Shown: positions 9,514 through 18,954 of the stretch, piece after piece | Position numbering within the stretch: the first letter of the stretch is position 1 | How the letters are laid out: each line of letters begins with the position of its first letter | NCBI RefSeq assembly: GCF_013112225.1 | Contig: NZ_JABFHI010000006.1 | Location: 1-64,000, forward strand | Source of the DNA: Vreelandella azerica | GTDB lineage: Bacteria > Pseudomonadota > Gammaproteobacteria > Pseudomonadales > Halomonadaceae | Direction of reading: 5' to 3' | DNA length: 64,000 nucleotides | Notes under the pieces: model-generated | Seen by the model: only the letters and a program-made list of their open reading frames with translations | Databases searched by the model: none | What the model was told of the DNA's origin: nothing | Made by a program: the position numbers and the translations under genes

Positions 9514-9542
9514 ACTGAAAAAGCCGCTCTTTGGAACGGCTT
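9514..9542 (-). terminator. Intrinsic terminator after hemL
   Basis: On the minus strand AAGCCG (9537-9542) pairs with CGGCTT (9521-9526), with further pairing inside, followed by a T-rich stretch. It ends the hemL transcript before rdgB. Confidence 0.65.
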
Positions 9543-9579
9543 GATACGAGTCAGTTTTATGAGTGTATTTCGGCCAGCA

Positions 9580-10860
9580 TCACATGGTAGCAAAAGCTTT
9601 CTCGGCGGCGTCCAGAGTCAGCTGGATATCTTCTGCCGTGTGGGCGCTGGACATGAAACTGGCCTCATAGGCGGAAGGCGCCAGATAAACACCGTGATCG
9701 AGCATGGCAGTGAAGAAGCTTCTGAAGGCTTCTGGATTACAGGCGGTTGCCTGGGCGAAGTTGTCCACCCTGGATTGTGAGGTAAAGAAGATCCCGAACA
9801 TGCCACCGGATGATTGGGTGATCATCGGCACGCCCGCCGCGTCTGCCCGTTCCTTAAGGCCATGGCAGAGCGTATCAACGCGCTGGGTCAAGGCATCATG
9901 GAAGCCAGGTACCTGAAGCTTATTGAGCAAGGTCACCCCAGCGGCCATGGCCAGCGGGTTTCCAGAAAGTGTGCCTGCGTGGTAGATGGGCCCAAGCGGT
10001 GAAATGTTTTCCATGATTTCCCGCTTGCCGCCAAAAGCCCCTACCGGCATGCCGCCACCGACGATCTTGCCCAGGCACGTCAGATCCGGAGTGACGCCAT
10101 AGCGTGCCTGAGCGCCACCCAGCGCAATACGGAAACCGGTCATGACTTCATCAAAAATCAGCACGCTGCCGTGCTCATTGCAAACCCGGCGCAGGGTTTC
10201 AAGGAAACCTGGCTGAGGTGGAATGCAGTTCATGTTGCCGGACACCGGCTCGACGATAATGCAGGCAATGCGGTCGCCGATTTCTTCAAAACAGGCTTCC
10301 ACGCCATCCGGGTCATTGTAGGAAAGCGTGACGGTATGCTCCGCCAGTGCGGCGGGAACGCCAGGGGAACTCGGCTCACCGTGGGTGAGCGCTCCGGAAC
10401 CGGCCTTGACCAGCAGTGAATCGGAGTGGCCGTGGTAATTGCCTTCGAACTTGACGATCTTGTCACGCCCGGTATAACCGCGTGCCAGGCGAATCGCCGA
10501 CATGGTGGCTTCGGTGCCGGAGCTGGTCATGCGCACCATTTCCATGCTGGGAATGATCTCGCAGATCAGGTCAGCCATGGTGGTTTCCGCTTCGGTAGGG
10601 GTACCAAAAGACAGACCGCTATCCAGGCGCGAGCGCACCGCGGCCAGCACATCCGGGTCTGCATGGCCGGTAATCATCGGGCCCCAGGAGCCGATATAGT
10701 CAACGTAGCGGTTACCTTCGACATCAAACAGATAGGCGCCCTGGGCACGCTCCATGAAGACCGGCGGGCGGTGCATGCCCTTGAACGCTCTTACCGGTGA
10801 GTTAACACCGCCGGGAATATGACGGCTGGCTCGTTCAAACAATTCTGCAGACGTGGTCAT
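9580..10860 (-). CDS. hemL: Glutamate-1-semialdehyde 2,1-aminomutase
   Basis: HemL converts glutamate-1-semialdehyde to 5-aminolevulinate, using pyridoxal phosphate, in the C5 route to heme. The 426-residue protein carries NSPVRAF at the N-terminus, TSSGTEATM for phosphate binding, [11 protein letters not shown] with the cofactor-binding Asp, and the Schiff-base lysine in [18 protein letters not shown]. Full length, no breaks. It neighbours other tetrapyrrole genes (hemW, hemJ). Confidence 0.97.
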   Translation of the reverse strand: MTTSAELFERASRHIPGGVNSPVRAFKGMHRPPVFMERAQGAYLFDVEGNRYVDYIGSWGPMITGHADPDVLAAVRSRLDSGLSFGTPTEAETTMADLICEIIPSMEMVRMTSSGTEATMSAIRLARGYTGRDKIVKFEGNYHGHSDSLLVKAGSGALTHGEPSSPGVPAALAEHTVTLSYNDPDGVEACFEEIGDRIACIIVEPVSGNMNCIPPQPGFLETLRRVCNEHGSVLIFDEVMTGFRIALGGAQARYGVTPDLTCLGKIVGGGMPVGAFGGKREIMENISPLGPIYHAGTLSGNPLAMAAGVTLLNKLQVPGFHDALTQRVDTLCHGLKERADAAGVPMITQSSGGMFGIFFTSQSRVDNFAQATACNPEAFRSFFTAMLDHGVYLAPSAYEASFMSSAHTAEDIQLTLDAAEKAFATM

Positions 10861-10936
10861 GGCGTCTTCTTCCTTTTATCTCTGAGATCAAATCAAATCT
10901 GAATGGTACAAGAACGCTAATCCAGCGATGTCGCGT

Positions 10937-11001
10937 CAAAAAACAGGTTTAAAAAAACAGGTTTAAAAAAACAGGGTTAAAAAAACATAGGGTTAAAAAA
11001 A
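10937..11001. repeat. Short tandem repeat of A7-CAGG(T/G)TT units at the thiD 3' end
   Basis: Four to five copies of a 13-16 base unit, AAAAAAACAGGTTT and near variants, run head to tail across the thiD stop codon into the gap before hemL. The last coding residues of ThiD (RFFNPMFF) are made by this repeat. There is no hairpin typical of a terminator. The A/T homopolymers would favour slippage. Confidence 0.8.
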
Positions 11002-11789
11002 CGATCTGGCAGCGCTTGGCCTTCTTTAAGGTGATAACCGTGAGACAAGCTTTGCCAGGTAAAGTGCTGCGCCTGCTCGCAGGCGGTAAGTAAACGCTCA
11101 CCTACGGCCAAACGCGCGGCCAATGAGGAAGCCAAAGTGCAGCCCGACCCATGAAATTGCCCTGCCAGGCGCGGCCACTGCCATTGGCGCGTTGTGTCAG
11201 GCATATGTAGGGTATGCACCACCTTTTGCCGGTCGCTTTCTGGCAGAGGCGAATCCGTTGCGGTTACCAGTACAGCGCCACAGCCTCGCTCCATCAAGGT
11301 CACTACACGCTCAGTGTCATTGGCAGATGCCGTTACGCCCGGAGCCAGGCGAGCCAATTCTTCTCGATTGGGGGTCAGCACATCGACCAGCGGCATCAAT
11401 TTGTCCACATAGACCTGACTCAAACCGGCTGTGGATAACTCGGTTCCACCACCCGCTTTCAAGACAGGATCAGCCACGACCGGGATACCGGGAAAGCGGC
11501 GCAAAACCTGTTCAACGGCCTCCAGCACTTGTATATCCGCAATCAGTCCAAGCTTGATGGCCGCTATCGGAAGAGTATCCAGAGCCGTCACCATATCGAG
11601 AACGGAACTGGCGCTTACCGACAAGACCTGTTGAACATCGTGATAATTCTGAACGGTCAATGCCGTCGGCACCGTTATCGCCCAGCCGCCGCTGGCATTA
11701 ATCGCTTCACTGTCAGCAATAATGCCAGCGCCGCCGCTAGGGTCATGGCCTGCCAGTACTAACACTACAGGGGGAAGGGAGCGTGGCAT
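10977..11789 (-). CDS. thiD: Hydroxymethylpyrimidine/phosphomethylpyrimidine kinase
   Basis: ThiD phosphorylates HMP and HMP-P in thiamine biosynthesis. The 270-residue ribokinase-fold protein starts its core with LAGHDPSGGAGIIAD. It has VVADPVLKAGGG in the middle and the anion-hole/catalytic GSGCTLASSLAA near residue 215. Its ATG shares a base with the hemJ stop (TGATG), suggesting translational coupling. The C-terminal residues derive from a tandem repeat and may vary between strains. Confidence 0.93.
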   Translation of the reverse strand: MPRSLPPVVLVLAGHDPSGGAGIIADSEAINASGGWAITVPTALTVQNYHDVQQVLSVSASSVLDMVTALDTLPIAAIKLGLIADIQVLEAVEQVLRRFPGIPVVADPVLKAGGGTELSTAGLSQVYVDKLMPLVDVLTPNREELARLAPGVTASANDTERVVTLMERGCGAVLVTATDSPLPESDRQKVVHTLHMPDTTRQWQWPRLAGQFHGSGCTLASSLAARLAVGERLLTACEQAQHFTWQSLSHGYHLKEGQALPDRFFNPMFF

Positions 11790-12219
11790 CAGTATGGCTT
11801 GAGCACAGCAAGAATAATGATAATGATCAGCGCAATCACTGGCGCTTCATTAAACCAGCGGAAAAACACATGGCTTTTTTGCAGCGATCCTGAGCAAACT
11901 GTTTCAGGTAGATAAGGCAGACATGGTGATAGGCAATCAAGAGCACCACCAGGAGCAACTTGGTATGCATCCAGCCCTGGCTCAACCAGCCTGGGTTGAT
12001 GTAAAGCATCAAGATACCGAAGATCAGCACGACAATCATGGAAGGCGTCATAATGCCACGGTAAAGCTTGCGCTCCATGACCTTGAAAGTTTCCATGCTG
12101 GTGGTTTCGCCTTTATCCCGCGCCATGGCGTGATAAACATATAGTCGTGGCAGATAGAACAAGGCAGCAAACCAGGTAACCATCGCTATTAGATGAATTG
12201 CTTTCGCCCATAAGTACAT
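11789..12219 (-). CDS. hemJ: Protoporphyrinogen IX oxidase HemJ (one frameshift)
   Basis: HemJ oxidises protoporphyrinogen IX to protoporphyrin IX in heme synthesis and is a small inner-membrane protein. The protein starts MYLWAKAIHLIAMVTWFAAL, with a conserved His in the first membrane segment, and contains MERKLYRGIMTPSM. As written, the frame ends early at 11836. Adding one base to the T6 run at 11875-11880 gives a normal C-terminus HVFFRWFNEAPV followed by a final hydrophobic helix ending LKPY, about 143 residues in all. The restored stop overlaps the thiD ATG. Confidence 0.85.
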
Positions 12220-12257
12220 GGTGGCTCCTTAAAAGTCGTCTAGCAGTGGGATAGCGT

Positions 12258-14102
12258 TTATGGCAGTGCGTTAGCGGCTGTCATTCGCAGCAAGGGAACA
12301 TGATCAAGGCTTTTTGCGTCTTGGCCGTCCGTTGATCGCGGATCAGTATAATGATAATACCGTTCAATAGCCCCTCGAGTGATGATACCTGAAATTCGCC
12401 GCTGCTTGGGGCGATAACCATGGACAACGTACAAGGCACCTAGGGCGTTATTCTGAAGCCTTATAAACGCTTCGGAAAGGGTTGCCTGCAACGCGATGGG
12501 CGCCATTTCCAAACGTTGCCCCGGAATTTCTACAAGATCTATTATTTCCTGCGGATCATTAGCAGCACCTTCACTAGCGTCGCGCTCCATCAGCCAACGC
12601 GCCAGTTCAGCCGCTCTCAGCGCCAGCACGGGTTTTTCCTGGGTCGAACGTTCAATTATTAACCAGACAGGGTTAGTTTCCAGCAGCTTGCGGGCCTCTT
12701 CAGCGGTGATCATCCGTTCAGTGCGCACGAAACTGCGCTCCATCACGGCAGGAACTGACACTCGCGACAGCGCCTGCATCAATGGCTGCTGCAGAGGGTG
12801 TAAACCATAACGCAAGCTACTGATAAAAAAACCTTCGCAGCCCGTCAAATGGCGTGATGTCAAACAGGCCACTACTACCGCTAGCATGCCTGGCAACATG
12901 ATATTCGGCGTATGGGTCAGCTCCAATAAAGCCATCAAAGCCGCCAGCGGCGCCTGCAGCACAGCTCCCATCATCGCCGCCATACCCAACATCGCAAAAA
13001 TGCTTGGGTCAGCAGCTTTATCCGGCCATAACCAGACACCGACAAGACCACATAAAGTGCCCATGGCCGCACCAATAACCAGCACCGGGCCAATGATGCC
13101 AATCGGTATACCACCGGCAACGGTCAGCGAAGTAAGAACTAACTTGATAGCCACTAGGGCAAGCAGCACCGATACCGTTAACTGGTTATTTAGGGCAGCG
13201 GCAACGCTGTCATAGCCAATACCCTGTACTTGTGGAAAGAACCACGCCGATAGTCCGGTCAGAAGCCCCACCGCCCCCAGGCGCAGCCACAGTGGTTGCT
13301 GCTGGATCCACTGGCTGCGTGAAATATGAATGAAGAGTCCCGCCAGAATGCCGATCATCAATCCCATCACGACTATCCAGGGCAGATTGAAAAAGGAGCC
13401 CAGAGCCACCTCGGGAATACTAAATGCTGGCGCATTGCCATATACCAGCTGTGCCACCAGAGCCCCCATGGTCGATGCCAGAATAACCGGCATGAAACTC
13501 ATCAGGGTGTATTCCATCATCACCACTTCCATGGCAAAGATAACCCCGGCAATGGGCGTGTTGAACGATGCTGAAATCCCGGCGGCAGTGCCACAGGCGA
13601 CCAGCACCCGCAGGCTGTTATTGGGTAGACGCAGCTTGAGCCCAAGCCCGCTGGAAGCCGCCGCCCCCAGATGAATGGCTGGGCCTTCTCGCCCGGCAGA
13701 CAGGCCACCCAGCACCGATACCACTCCGACCCACCATTGGTTCAACCAGTTACGCAAGGGAAAACGCCCCTGATGATACGTCAGGCGCTCAATAACATGA
13801 CCAACCCCAAGCTTACGGGCCGTGGCTTTCTGGCGATACAGGAAGACACCCACCAGCGACACCGCCAGCATGGGTAGAAGAGCGCGTAACCAGGGCGACA
13901 AGGCTTCAAAGGCTTCCGGATTGTTTTCCGGCATATACAGCGCGGCCCCCGTTTCCAGCAGTAACCGAAAGCCCACCATCAAGGCACCGGTAATCACGCC
14001 CGATACCAGGCCCAGCACGCAAAGTTGGGGCAAGGCGTCAACATTGGCCAACTGTTGGCGAAAATTTTCAAGGCTGAAACTGGACCGAGAAAAACGTGCC
14101 AC
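12258..14102 (-). CDS. CLC-family chloride channel/transporter with C-terminal CBS region
   Basis: The 614-residue protein has about ten membrane segments and the CLC selectivity-filter motifs GREGPAIHLGA near residue 138 and GGIPIGIIGPVLVIGAA near residue 330. About 180 cytoplasmic residues at the C-terminus are consistent with a CBS-domain pair. It would conduct or exchange chloride across the inner membrane, plausible in a halophile for osmotic or acid homeostasis. It is monocistronic, 38 bases upstream of hemJ on the same strand, so read-through into hemJ-thiD is possible. Confidence 0.9.
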   Translation of the reverse strand: MARFSRSSFSLENFRQQLANVDALPQLCVLGLVSGVITGALMVGFRLLLETGAALYMPENNPEAFEALSPWLRALLPMLAVSLVGVFLYRQKATARKLGVGHVIERLTYHQGRFPLRNWLNQWWVGVVSVLGGLSAGREGPAIHLGAAASSGLGLKLRLPNNSLRVLVACGTAAGISASFNTPIAGVIFAMEVVMMEYTLMSFMPVILASTMGALVAQLVYGNAPAFSIPEVALGSFFNLPWIVVMGLMIGILAGLFIHISRSQWIQQQPLWLRLGAVGLLTGLSAWFFPQVQGIGYDSVAAALNNQLTVSVLLALVAIKLVLTSLTVAGGIPIGIIGPVLVIGAAMGTLCGLVGVWLWPDKAADPSIFAMLGMAAMMGAVLQAPLAALMALLELTHTPNIMLPGMLAVVVACLTSRHLTGCEGFFISSLRYGLHPLQQPLMQALSRVSVPAVMERSFVRTERMITAEEARKLLETNPVWLIIERSTQEKPVLALRAAELARWLMERDASEGAANDPQEIIDLVEIPGQRLEMAPIALQATLSEAFIRLQNNALGALYVVHGYRPKQRRISGIITRGAIERYYHYTDPRSTDGQDAKSLDHVPLLRMTAANALP

Positions 14103-14279
14103 GCGTCTTTTCCTTGTGGTTAATAAGGTTATCCATCAGATCATAAAGATAAGATCAAACGCCTTGAGCCTATTCTTCAGGCCTATCCTCTCTCTCCTCC
14201 ATGCTCTTGTGTATCATAGTCTTTATGATGAAGACACCAATCCTTAACGTCCCAGATTCAGAGCAGCAAGGAGCAGATT

Positions 14280-15313
14280 GTGATTAAAGTAGGCATTGTA
14301 GGTGGAACCGGCTATACCGGCGTTGAGCTTTTAAGGCTGTTGTCGCAACACCCTGACGTTAGTGTCGACGCCATTACGTCACGTTCTGAAGCCGGCGTGA
14401 AAGTCGCGGATATGTACCCAAACCTGCGCGGATACTACGACCAGTTGACCTTTAGCGAACCCGATGCTGAACAGCTCGGCGCCATGGATGCGGTATTTTT
14501 GCCACCCCTCATGGCGTGGCCCACGCGCTAGCAGGCGAGCTCCTGGATAAAGGTACCCGGGTAATTGACCTTTCTGCAGACTTTCGGCTGCGGGATGCAA
14601 AAGAATGGAGCCAATGGTATGGCCAACCCCATGGCGCCCCAGAGCTGCTTAACGAGGCGGTTTATGGGCTGCCTGAAATGCATCGCGATACCATTCGCCA
14701 GGCACGCCTGATTGCAGTGCCCGGCTGCTACCCCACCGCTGTACAACTGGGCTATTTGCCACTTTTGGAAGCAGGCCTGATTGACCCTGAACAGCTGATT
14801 GCCGATTGCAAGTCTGGGGTAACTGGGGCAGGCCGAGGTGCCAAGGTACCCTCGCTGCTGGCTGAGGCCAGTGAGTCCATGAAAGCTTATGGTGCAGGTG
14901 GCCACCGCCATCTGCCGGAAATCCGTCAGGGGCTGAGCGATATCCATGGCCAGGCGGTTAAGCTGACTTTTGTGCCCCACCTGACACCAATGATTCGCGG
15001 TATCCACGCAACGCTCTACGGCCAGCTGAACGCTGACCCACAAGACCTTCAGGCGCTGTTTGAAGCACGCTATGCCAACGAACCCTTTGTGGATGTCATG
15101 CCTGCGGGTAGCCACCCGGAAACCCGCAGTGTCAAAGGCATCAATACCTGCCGCCTGGCGGTACATCGTCCAGGTAACGCCAACACTGTCGTCGTGCTAT
15201 CGGTCATTGATAATCTAGTCAAGGGCGCCTCAGGGCAAGCTATCCAGAACCTTAACCTGATGTTTGGCCTGCCTGAAACCCGTGGCCTTGAAGCACCGGC
15301 GTTGATGCCCTGA
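14280..15313 (+). CDS. argC: N-acetyl-gamma-glutamyl-phosphate reductase (one frameshift)
   Basis: ArgC makes N-acetylglutamate semialdehyde with NADPH in arginine synthesis. The GTG start gives [20 protein letters not shown], the nucleotide-binding loop. The frame breaks at the T5 run 14496-14500; a sixth T restores [13 protein letters not shown]. The second part contains the active-site cysteine in [16 protein letters not shown] and the substrate-binding His in the [12 protein letters not shown] region. Restored length is about 344 residues, normal for the family. It is likely intact in the organism. Confidence 0.93.
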
Positions 15314-15334
15314 TCATAGGTCGGCAAAATCTTT

Positions 15335-15375
15335 CCCAGTAAAAGTTGACCCTTTTACTGGGAATTACTCATAAT
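15335..15375 (+). promoter_or_regulatory. Perfect inverted repeat overlapping the erpA promoter
   Basis: CCCAGTAAAAG at 15335-15345 and CTTTTACTGGG at 15352-15362 form an 11-base perfect inverted repeat with a 6-base centre. That centre, TTGACC (15346-15351), fits a -35 box, and CATAAT at 15370-15375 fits a -10 box with an 18-base spacer. There is no T-run, so an operator on the erpA promoter is as likely as an argC terminator. The sequence does not match a known IscR motif. Confidence 0.5.
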
Positions 15376-15414
15376 CAGGTTCAACTCTCGAACGTTCGCT
15401 CACGGGAGGTATCC

Positions 15415-15768
15415 ATGAGCAGTGCAGAATCCTTTGTCCCAACCCCTTTACTTCTATCCGGCAGTGCCCGCACACGTATCAAGGCGCTGATGGCAGAAGA
15501 AGGCAAACCTGACCTCAAGCTGCGCGTCTACGTGACCGGCGGCGGCTGCTCAGGATTCCAGTATGGGTTTGATTTTGCGGAAAATATCGCAGAAGACGAC
15601 ACCGTCATCGAATTCGGTGATGCAACCCTGGTGGTCGATCCACTCTCCTATCAGTATCTGGTAGGTTCAACCGTGGATTTTGAAGAAGGCCTGGCAGGTG
15701 CTCGTTTCCGTATTCAGAACCCAAATGCCACGACTACTTGTGGCTGCGGTGCCTCCTTTATGGTTTAA
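15415..15768 (+). CDS. erpA: Iron-sulfur cluster insertion protein ErpA
   Basis: ErpA is an A-type carrier that delivers Fe-S clusters to targets such as the isoprenoid enzyme IspG. The ATG at 15415 follows a GGGAGG ribosome-binding site and gives 117 residues; an upstream in-frame extension to 15346 is not supported. The three cluster-binding cysteines are in [11 protein letters not shown] and [10 protein letters not shown] near the C-terminus. Monocistronic, with its own putative promoter inside an inverted repeat. Confidence 0.95.
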   Translation: MSSAESFVPTPLLLSGSARTRIKALMAEEGKPDLKLRVYVTGGGCSGFQYGFDFAENIAEDDTVIEFGDATLVVDPLSYQYLVGSTVDFEEGLAGARFRIQNPNATTTCGCGASFMV

Positions 15769-15990
15769 CGCCAATTGAACACTATCGGCATCTTTTTCAG
15801 TCAGGTAGATCTGCTGGCTCAGCTTGTGCGTCAAACCAGCGTTTATGTGTTTCCTTCCCCGTGACTTGACGCCATGGCGGTTTCTCGCCAAGGTAAATAG
15901 GTCAACAACCGTTTATTGCATCAATTTTTCAGGCATTTACGCTCATAGAAGTAGACTAATGGGTTCAGATGCCTAGCACGGGGAAAACAC

Positions 15991-16776
15991 ATGAATAATA
16001 TGATGACCGTCAATCTATCGAAAACTCTGATGGCTAGCGCCATTGCCCTTGGGCTTGGAGGCTCAACATTAGCGATGGCACAGGATATGCCTGTTGTTAA
16101 CGTGGCCACCGATCCAAGTTTTGTGCCTTTTGAGATGATGGATACCGAAACCGGTGAAATGATCGGTTTTGATATGGATATGATCAATGAGATCGCCGAG
16201 CGTGCCGGGTTTGAAGTCAACCTGACGACCATGGAGTTTTCCGGCATTATTCCTGCCGTTCAGACGGGCAGTCAGGAAATCGCCATTGCCGGTGTCACCA
16301 TCACTGAAGAACGTGCTGAAATCGTCAACTTTTCTGATCCCTACTACGATTCCGGTCTGCGCATTATCGTACGCGCCAATAACGAAGATGTGGCCACTAT
16401 CGATGATCTCGAAGGCATGACGATTGGTACCAAAATCGGCTCCACCAGCTACGACTTCCTCCAGGATAAATTCGGCGATGATGCTGATATCACCCCTTAT
16501 CCAGGCACCTCGGATATGTATATGGCACTGCTAGGACGCAACGTGGACGCCGCCTTCTACGATGCGCCCAATGTTGCTTACTTCTCGCAGACCCGGGGCA
16601 AAGATCGCACCAAGGTCGTTGGCCCACTTTATGAAGGCCAACAATACGGCATTGTCTTTAACAAAGGCAGCGAATGGGTAGAACCTGCCAATGAAGCACT
16701 GGCGGCCATGCGTGAAGATGGCACCTACGATGAGATTTACACCAAGTGGTTTGGCGAATCTCCTGACAGTGAATAA
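15991..16776 (+). CDS. Polar amino-acid ABC transporter, periplasmic binding protein
   Basis: The 261-residue protein has a signal peptide cleaved after about AMA-Q (residue 31) and a SBP_bac_3 fold. Family features include [25 protein letters not shown], a [10 protein letters not shown] strand and [12 protein letters not shown]. It would bind a polar amino acid such as Gln, Glu, Arg or His in the periplasm; the ligand cannot be read from the sequence. Permease and ATPase genes follow, completing the system. Nothing recognisable is seen in the 222 bases upstream. Confidence 0.92.
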   Translation: MNNMMTVNLSKTLMASAIALGLGGSTLAMAQDMPVVNVATDPSFVPFEMMDTETGEMIGFDMDMINEIAERAGFEVNLTTMEFSGIIPAVQTGSQEIAIAGVTITEERAEIVNFSDPYYDSGLRIIVRANNEDVATIDDLEGMTIGTKIGSTSYDFLQDKFGDDADITPYPGTSDMYMALLGRNVDAAFYDAPNVAYFSQTRGKDRTKVVGPLYEGQQYGIVFNKGSEWVEPANEALAAMREDGTYDEIYTKWFGESPDSE

Positions 16777-16853
16777 GCAATGTCTGTAGGTGGTATAAAG
16801 CCTGCAGCTTACTGGCTATCCTGATCACAGGATTATGTCAGAAAATGCTGATC

Positions 16854-16879
16854 AGGGCCGGGTTCATTGACTCGGCCCT
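16854..16879 (+). terminator. Hairpin between binding-protein and permease genes
   Basis: AGGGCCG (16854-16860) pairs with CGGCCCT (16873-16879) across a 12-base loop, without a clear T-run. It may act as an attenuator or as an RNA-stabilising 3' stem that keeps binding-protein mRNA more abundant than permease mRNA. Confidence 0.45.
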
Positions 16880-16929
16880 GCGTCATTTCAGGATCTCTTT
16901 TTACAGGGTTACTTTTCAGGAGATCGCGC

Positions 16930-17601
16930 GTGGATAGTACATTTCAGTTTGATTGGGGAGCTGCCTTCGGCTCAATTCCCCATTTGTTGCCAGGGATTCC
17001 ATGGACACTACTGATTTCTTTCGGTGGCCTGGCATTCGGTTTCTTTATCGGTATCTTTTTTGGTCTCCTGCGTATCAGCCCCATCCGCTGGCTGCGCTGG
17101 CCGGCCATCCTGTATATCGAAGTATTTCGCGGCACCCCGATTCTGGTTCAGGTGCTGTTTATCTTTTACGGCCTACCACAACTGCTGGGTAGCCCCATCA
17201 ACGCCCTGACAGCAGGCATAGCGGCGATTGCGGTCAACTCGGGTGCCTATATCTCAGAGATCGTGCGTGGCGGTGTTCAATCTATGGAACGCGGCCAGCG
17301 CGAGGCATCGCTCTCCCTTGGACTGTCTAGAACCCAGGCGTTTCGTTATGTCATCTGGCCGCAGGCCTTTCGGCGCATGATTCCCTCTCTAGGCAATCAG
17401 GGGATCATCAGTATCAAGGACACCTCACTGTTTTCGGTGATTGGGGTAGGCGAACTGGTCCGCCAGGGGCAAATCTACATCGCCACCACCTTCACCGCCA
17501 TGGAGGTCTATCTGATGGTGGCCATGCTTTACCTGATAATCACCTGGTCGCTTTCAATCCTGCTGCGCCAACTGGAGCGCAGAGGCCTGGCAGGACAATA
17601 A
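16930..17601 (+). CDS. Polar amino-acid ABC transporter, permease
   Basis: This is an inner-membrane permease of the HisM/GlnP type, 223 residues from the GTG at 16930. That start is preferred because of CAGGAG seven to twelve bases upstream; a longer frame begins at 16867 but its extension is not membrane-like. The protein has the [14 protein letters not shown] motif and the ATPase-contacting EAA loop ([21 protein letters not shown]), and [12 protein letters not shown]. Only one permease is encoded, so it would act as a homodimer. Confidence 0.92.
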   Translation: MDSTFQFDWGAAFGSIPHLLPGIPWTLLISFGGLAFGFFIGIFFGLLRISPIRWLRWPAILYIEVFRGTPILVQVLFIFYGLPQLLGSPINALTAGIAAIAVNSGAYISEIVRGGVQSMERGQREASLSLGLSRTQAFRYVIWPQAFRRMIPSLGNQGIISIKDTSLFSVIGVGELVRQGQIYIATTFTAMEVYLMVAMLYLIITWSLSILLRQLERRGLAGQ

Positions 17602-17611
17602 GGACGCAGAC

Positions 17612-18370
17612 ATGAATGATTCGACGCAGCCTATCGTCACCATGCAGAAGTTGAATAAGCACTTTGGCAGCCTGCATGTTCTCAAAGATATCAACCTGGA
17701 AATCGTGCCAGGTGAAGTCGTCGTTGTGATCGGCGCCAGCGGTTCGGGTAAGTCCACCCTGATCCGCTGTATCAATGGCCTGGAAGAGTTTCAGTCCGGT
17801 AACCTCACCGTTGACGGTCATGACCTCATGCCCTTTGGTAAAAGCACCAAGGCGCTACAAAAGATCCGCACTGAAGTCGGCATGGTATTCCAGCAATTCA
17901 ACCTCTTTCCGCACCTTAGCGTTCTCGACAACATCACCTTGGCACCCATGAAAGTACGCGGCTGGAACCGTGAAGACGCCGAGGAAACGGCCATGCGCCT
18001 GCTTGAACGGGTAGGTATTGCCGACCAGGCCAAGAAATCGCCTACCCAGCTCTCAGGCGGCCAGCAGCAGCGTGTGGCCCTGGCCCGTGCACTGGCCATG
18101 GAACCGCGTCTGATGCTGTTTGATGAGCCAACCTCAGCTCTTGACCCGGAAATGATCGGTGAAGTACTGGATGCCATGCGTGAACTGGCCAAGGAAGGCA
18201 TGACCATGGTGATTGTCACCCATGAAATGGGCTTTGCCCGTGAAGTCGCTGACCGGGTTATCTACATCCATCAGGGTGAAATTACCGAGCAGGGGCCACC
18301 GCAACAATTGTTTGATAAACCTCAGCACGAACGTACCCAATCCTTCCTGGCCAGGGTACTGAAACATTGA
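17612..18370 (+). CDS. Polar amino-acid ABC transporter, ATP-binding protein
   Basis: The 252-residue ATPase has Walker [10 protein letters not shown] near residue 43, a Q-loop VFQQFNLFP, the ABC signature LSGGQQQR, Walker [15 protein letters not shown] and the switch His in VTHEMGFA. It is GlnQ/HisP-like and powers uptake through the adjacent permease. It follows the permease by 10 bases and is closed by the terminator at 18447. Confidence 0.95.
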   Translation: MNDSTQPIVTMQKLNKHFGSLHVLKDINLEIVPGEVVVVIGASGSGKSTLIRCINGLEEFQSGNLTVDGHDLMPFGKSTKALQKIRTEVGMVFQQFNLFPHLSVLDNITLAPMKVRGWNREDAEETAMRLLERVGIADQAKKSPTQLSGGQQQRVALARALAMEPRLMLFDEPTSALDPEMIGEVLDAMRELAKEGMTMVIVTHEMGFAREVADRVIYIHQGEITEQGPPQQLFDKPQHERTQSFLARVLKH

Positions 18371-18446
18371 CGTTCCTATAGATGAACAAGCTGTCAGAGA
18401 GGTGTTTTAAGCACCAAAAAGGCACGTCAAAACCCGCTAATTTATT

Positions 18447-18471
18447 GCCTGTCCCTGTGACAGGCTTTTTT
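18447..18471 (+). terminator. Intrinsic terminator of the amino-acid ABC operon
   Basis: GCCTGTC (18447-18453) pairs with GACAGGC (18459-18465) across a 5-base loop, followed by six T. Confidence 0.8.
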
Positions 18472-18474
18472 GCC

Positions 18475-18873
18475 TGTGGATAATTAATTTTTATAGCTGC
18501 TGGGCAACCTGCTTATACGCCTCTATGCCAGTCCCTGCAGAGTACCGCCGCTAGAATAGCCACTTGTTCACAGCTAGGCTCACAACCCATGTACGGGTCG
18601 GTGGATAAGCAGGGGTCAACTTGCCCTGTGGGTAAGTCGCTATTTCATCCACAGGTTCATGACGGTTTATACCCGCTCCCTACGCAACTCATAAACATCT
18701 TTATAAACATTATAAACATCTGAAAGTAATAGATAAATATCACTTAACCACAGTTTTTATCCACACCAGTAGTAACAGCATTTACAGAAGTTCTTTTATT
18801 TAATCTTTATATTATTACTAAAAGCAGTCAGCTCTGTCATTTCCCATGTGGAAAAACCTGACGGTTACCCACA
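18475..18873. other. Second DnaA-box cluster with AT-rich direct repeats upstream of mnmG
   Basis: This 584-base intergenic stretch (18371-18954) holds perfect DnaA boxes at 18475-18483 (minus strand) and 18757-18765 (plus). One-mismatch boxes lie at 18600-18608, 18627-18635, 18645-18653, 18744-18752, 18847-18855 and 18865-18873. An AT-rich segment with three ATAAACAT direct repeats lies near 18690-18720, and another AT-rich tract at 18790-18830. This is the position of oriC in E. coli (upstream of mnmG/gidA). Confidence 0.7.
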
Positions 18874-18954
18874 GGAGGTTTATACTGTCCGGCCAGATCA
18901 CAGCGGCAATAGGTTATTCAATTCAATGCCGCCCAAAATTCAGGATGAGATGTC

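Noticed and set aside
14528..15166. 212-codon open frame antisense to argC
   Set aside because: Lies entirely over the conserved ArgC coding sequence and has no family features.
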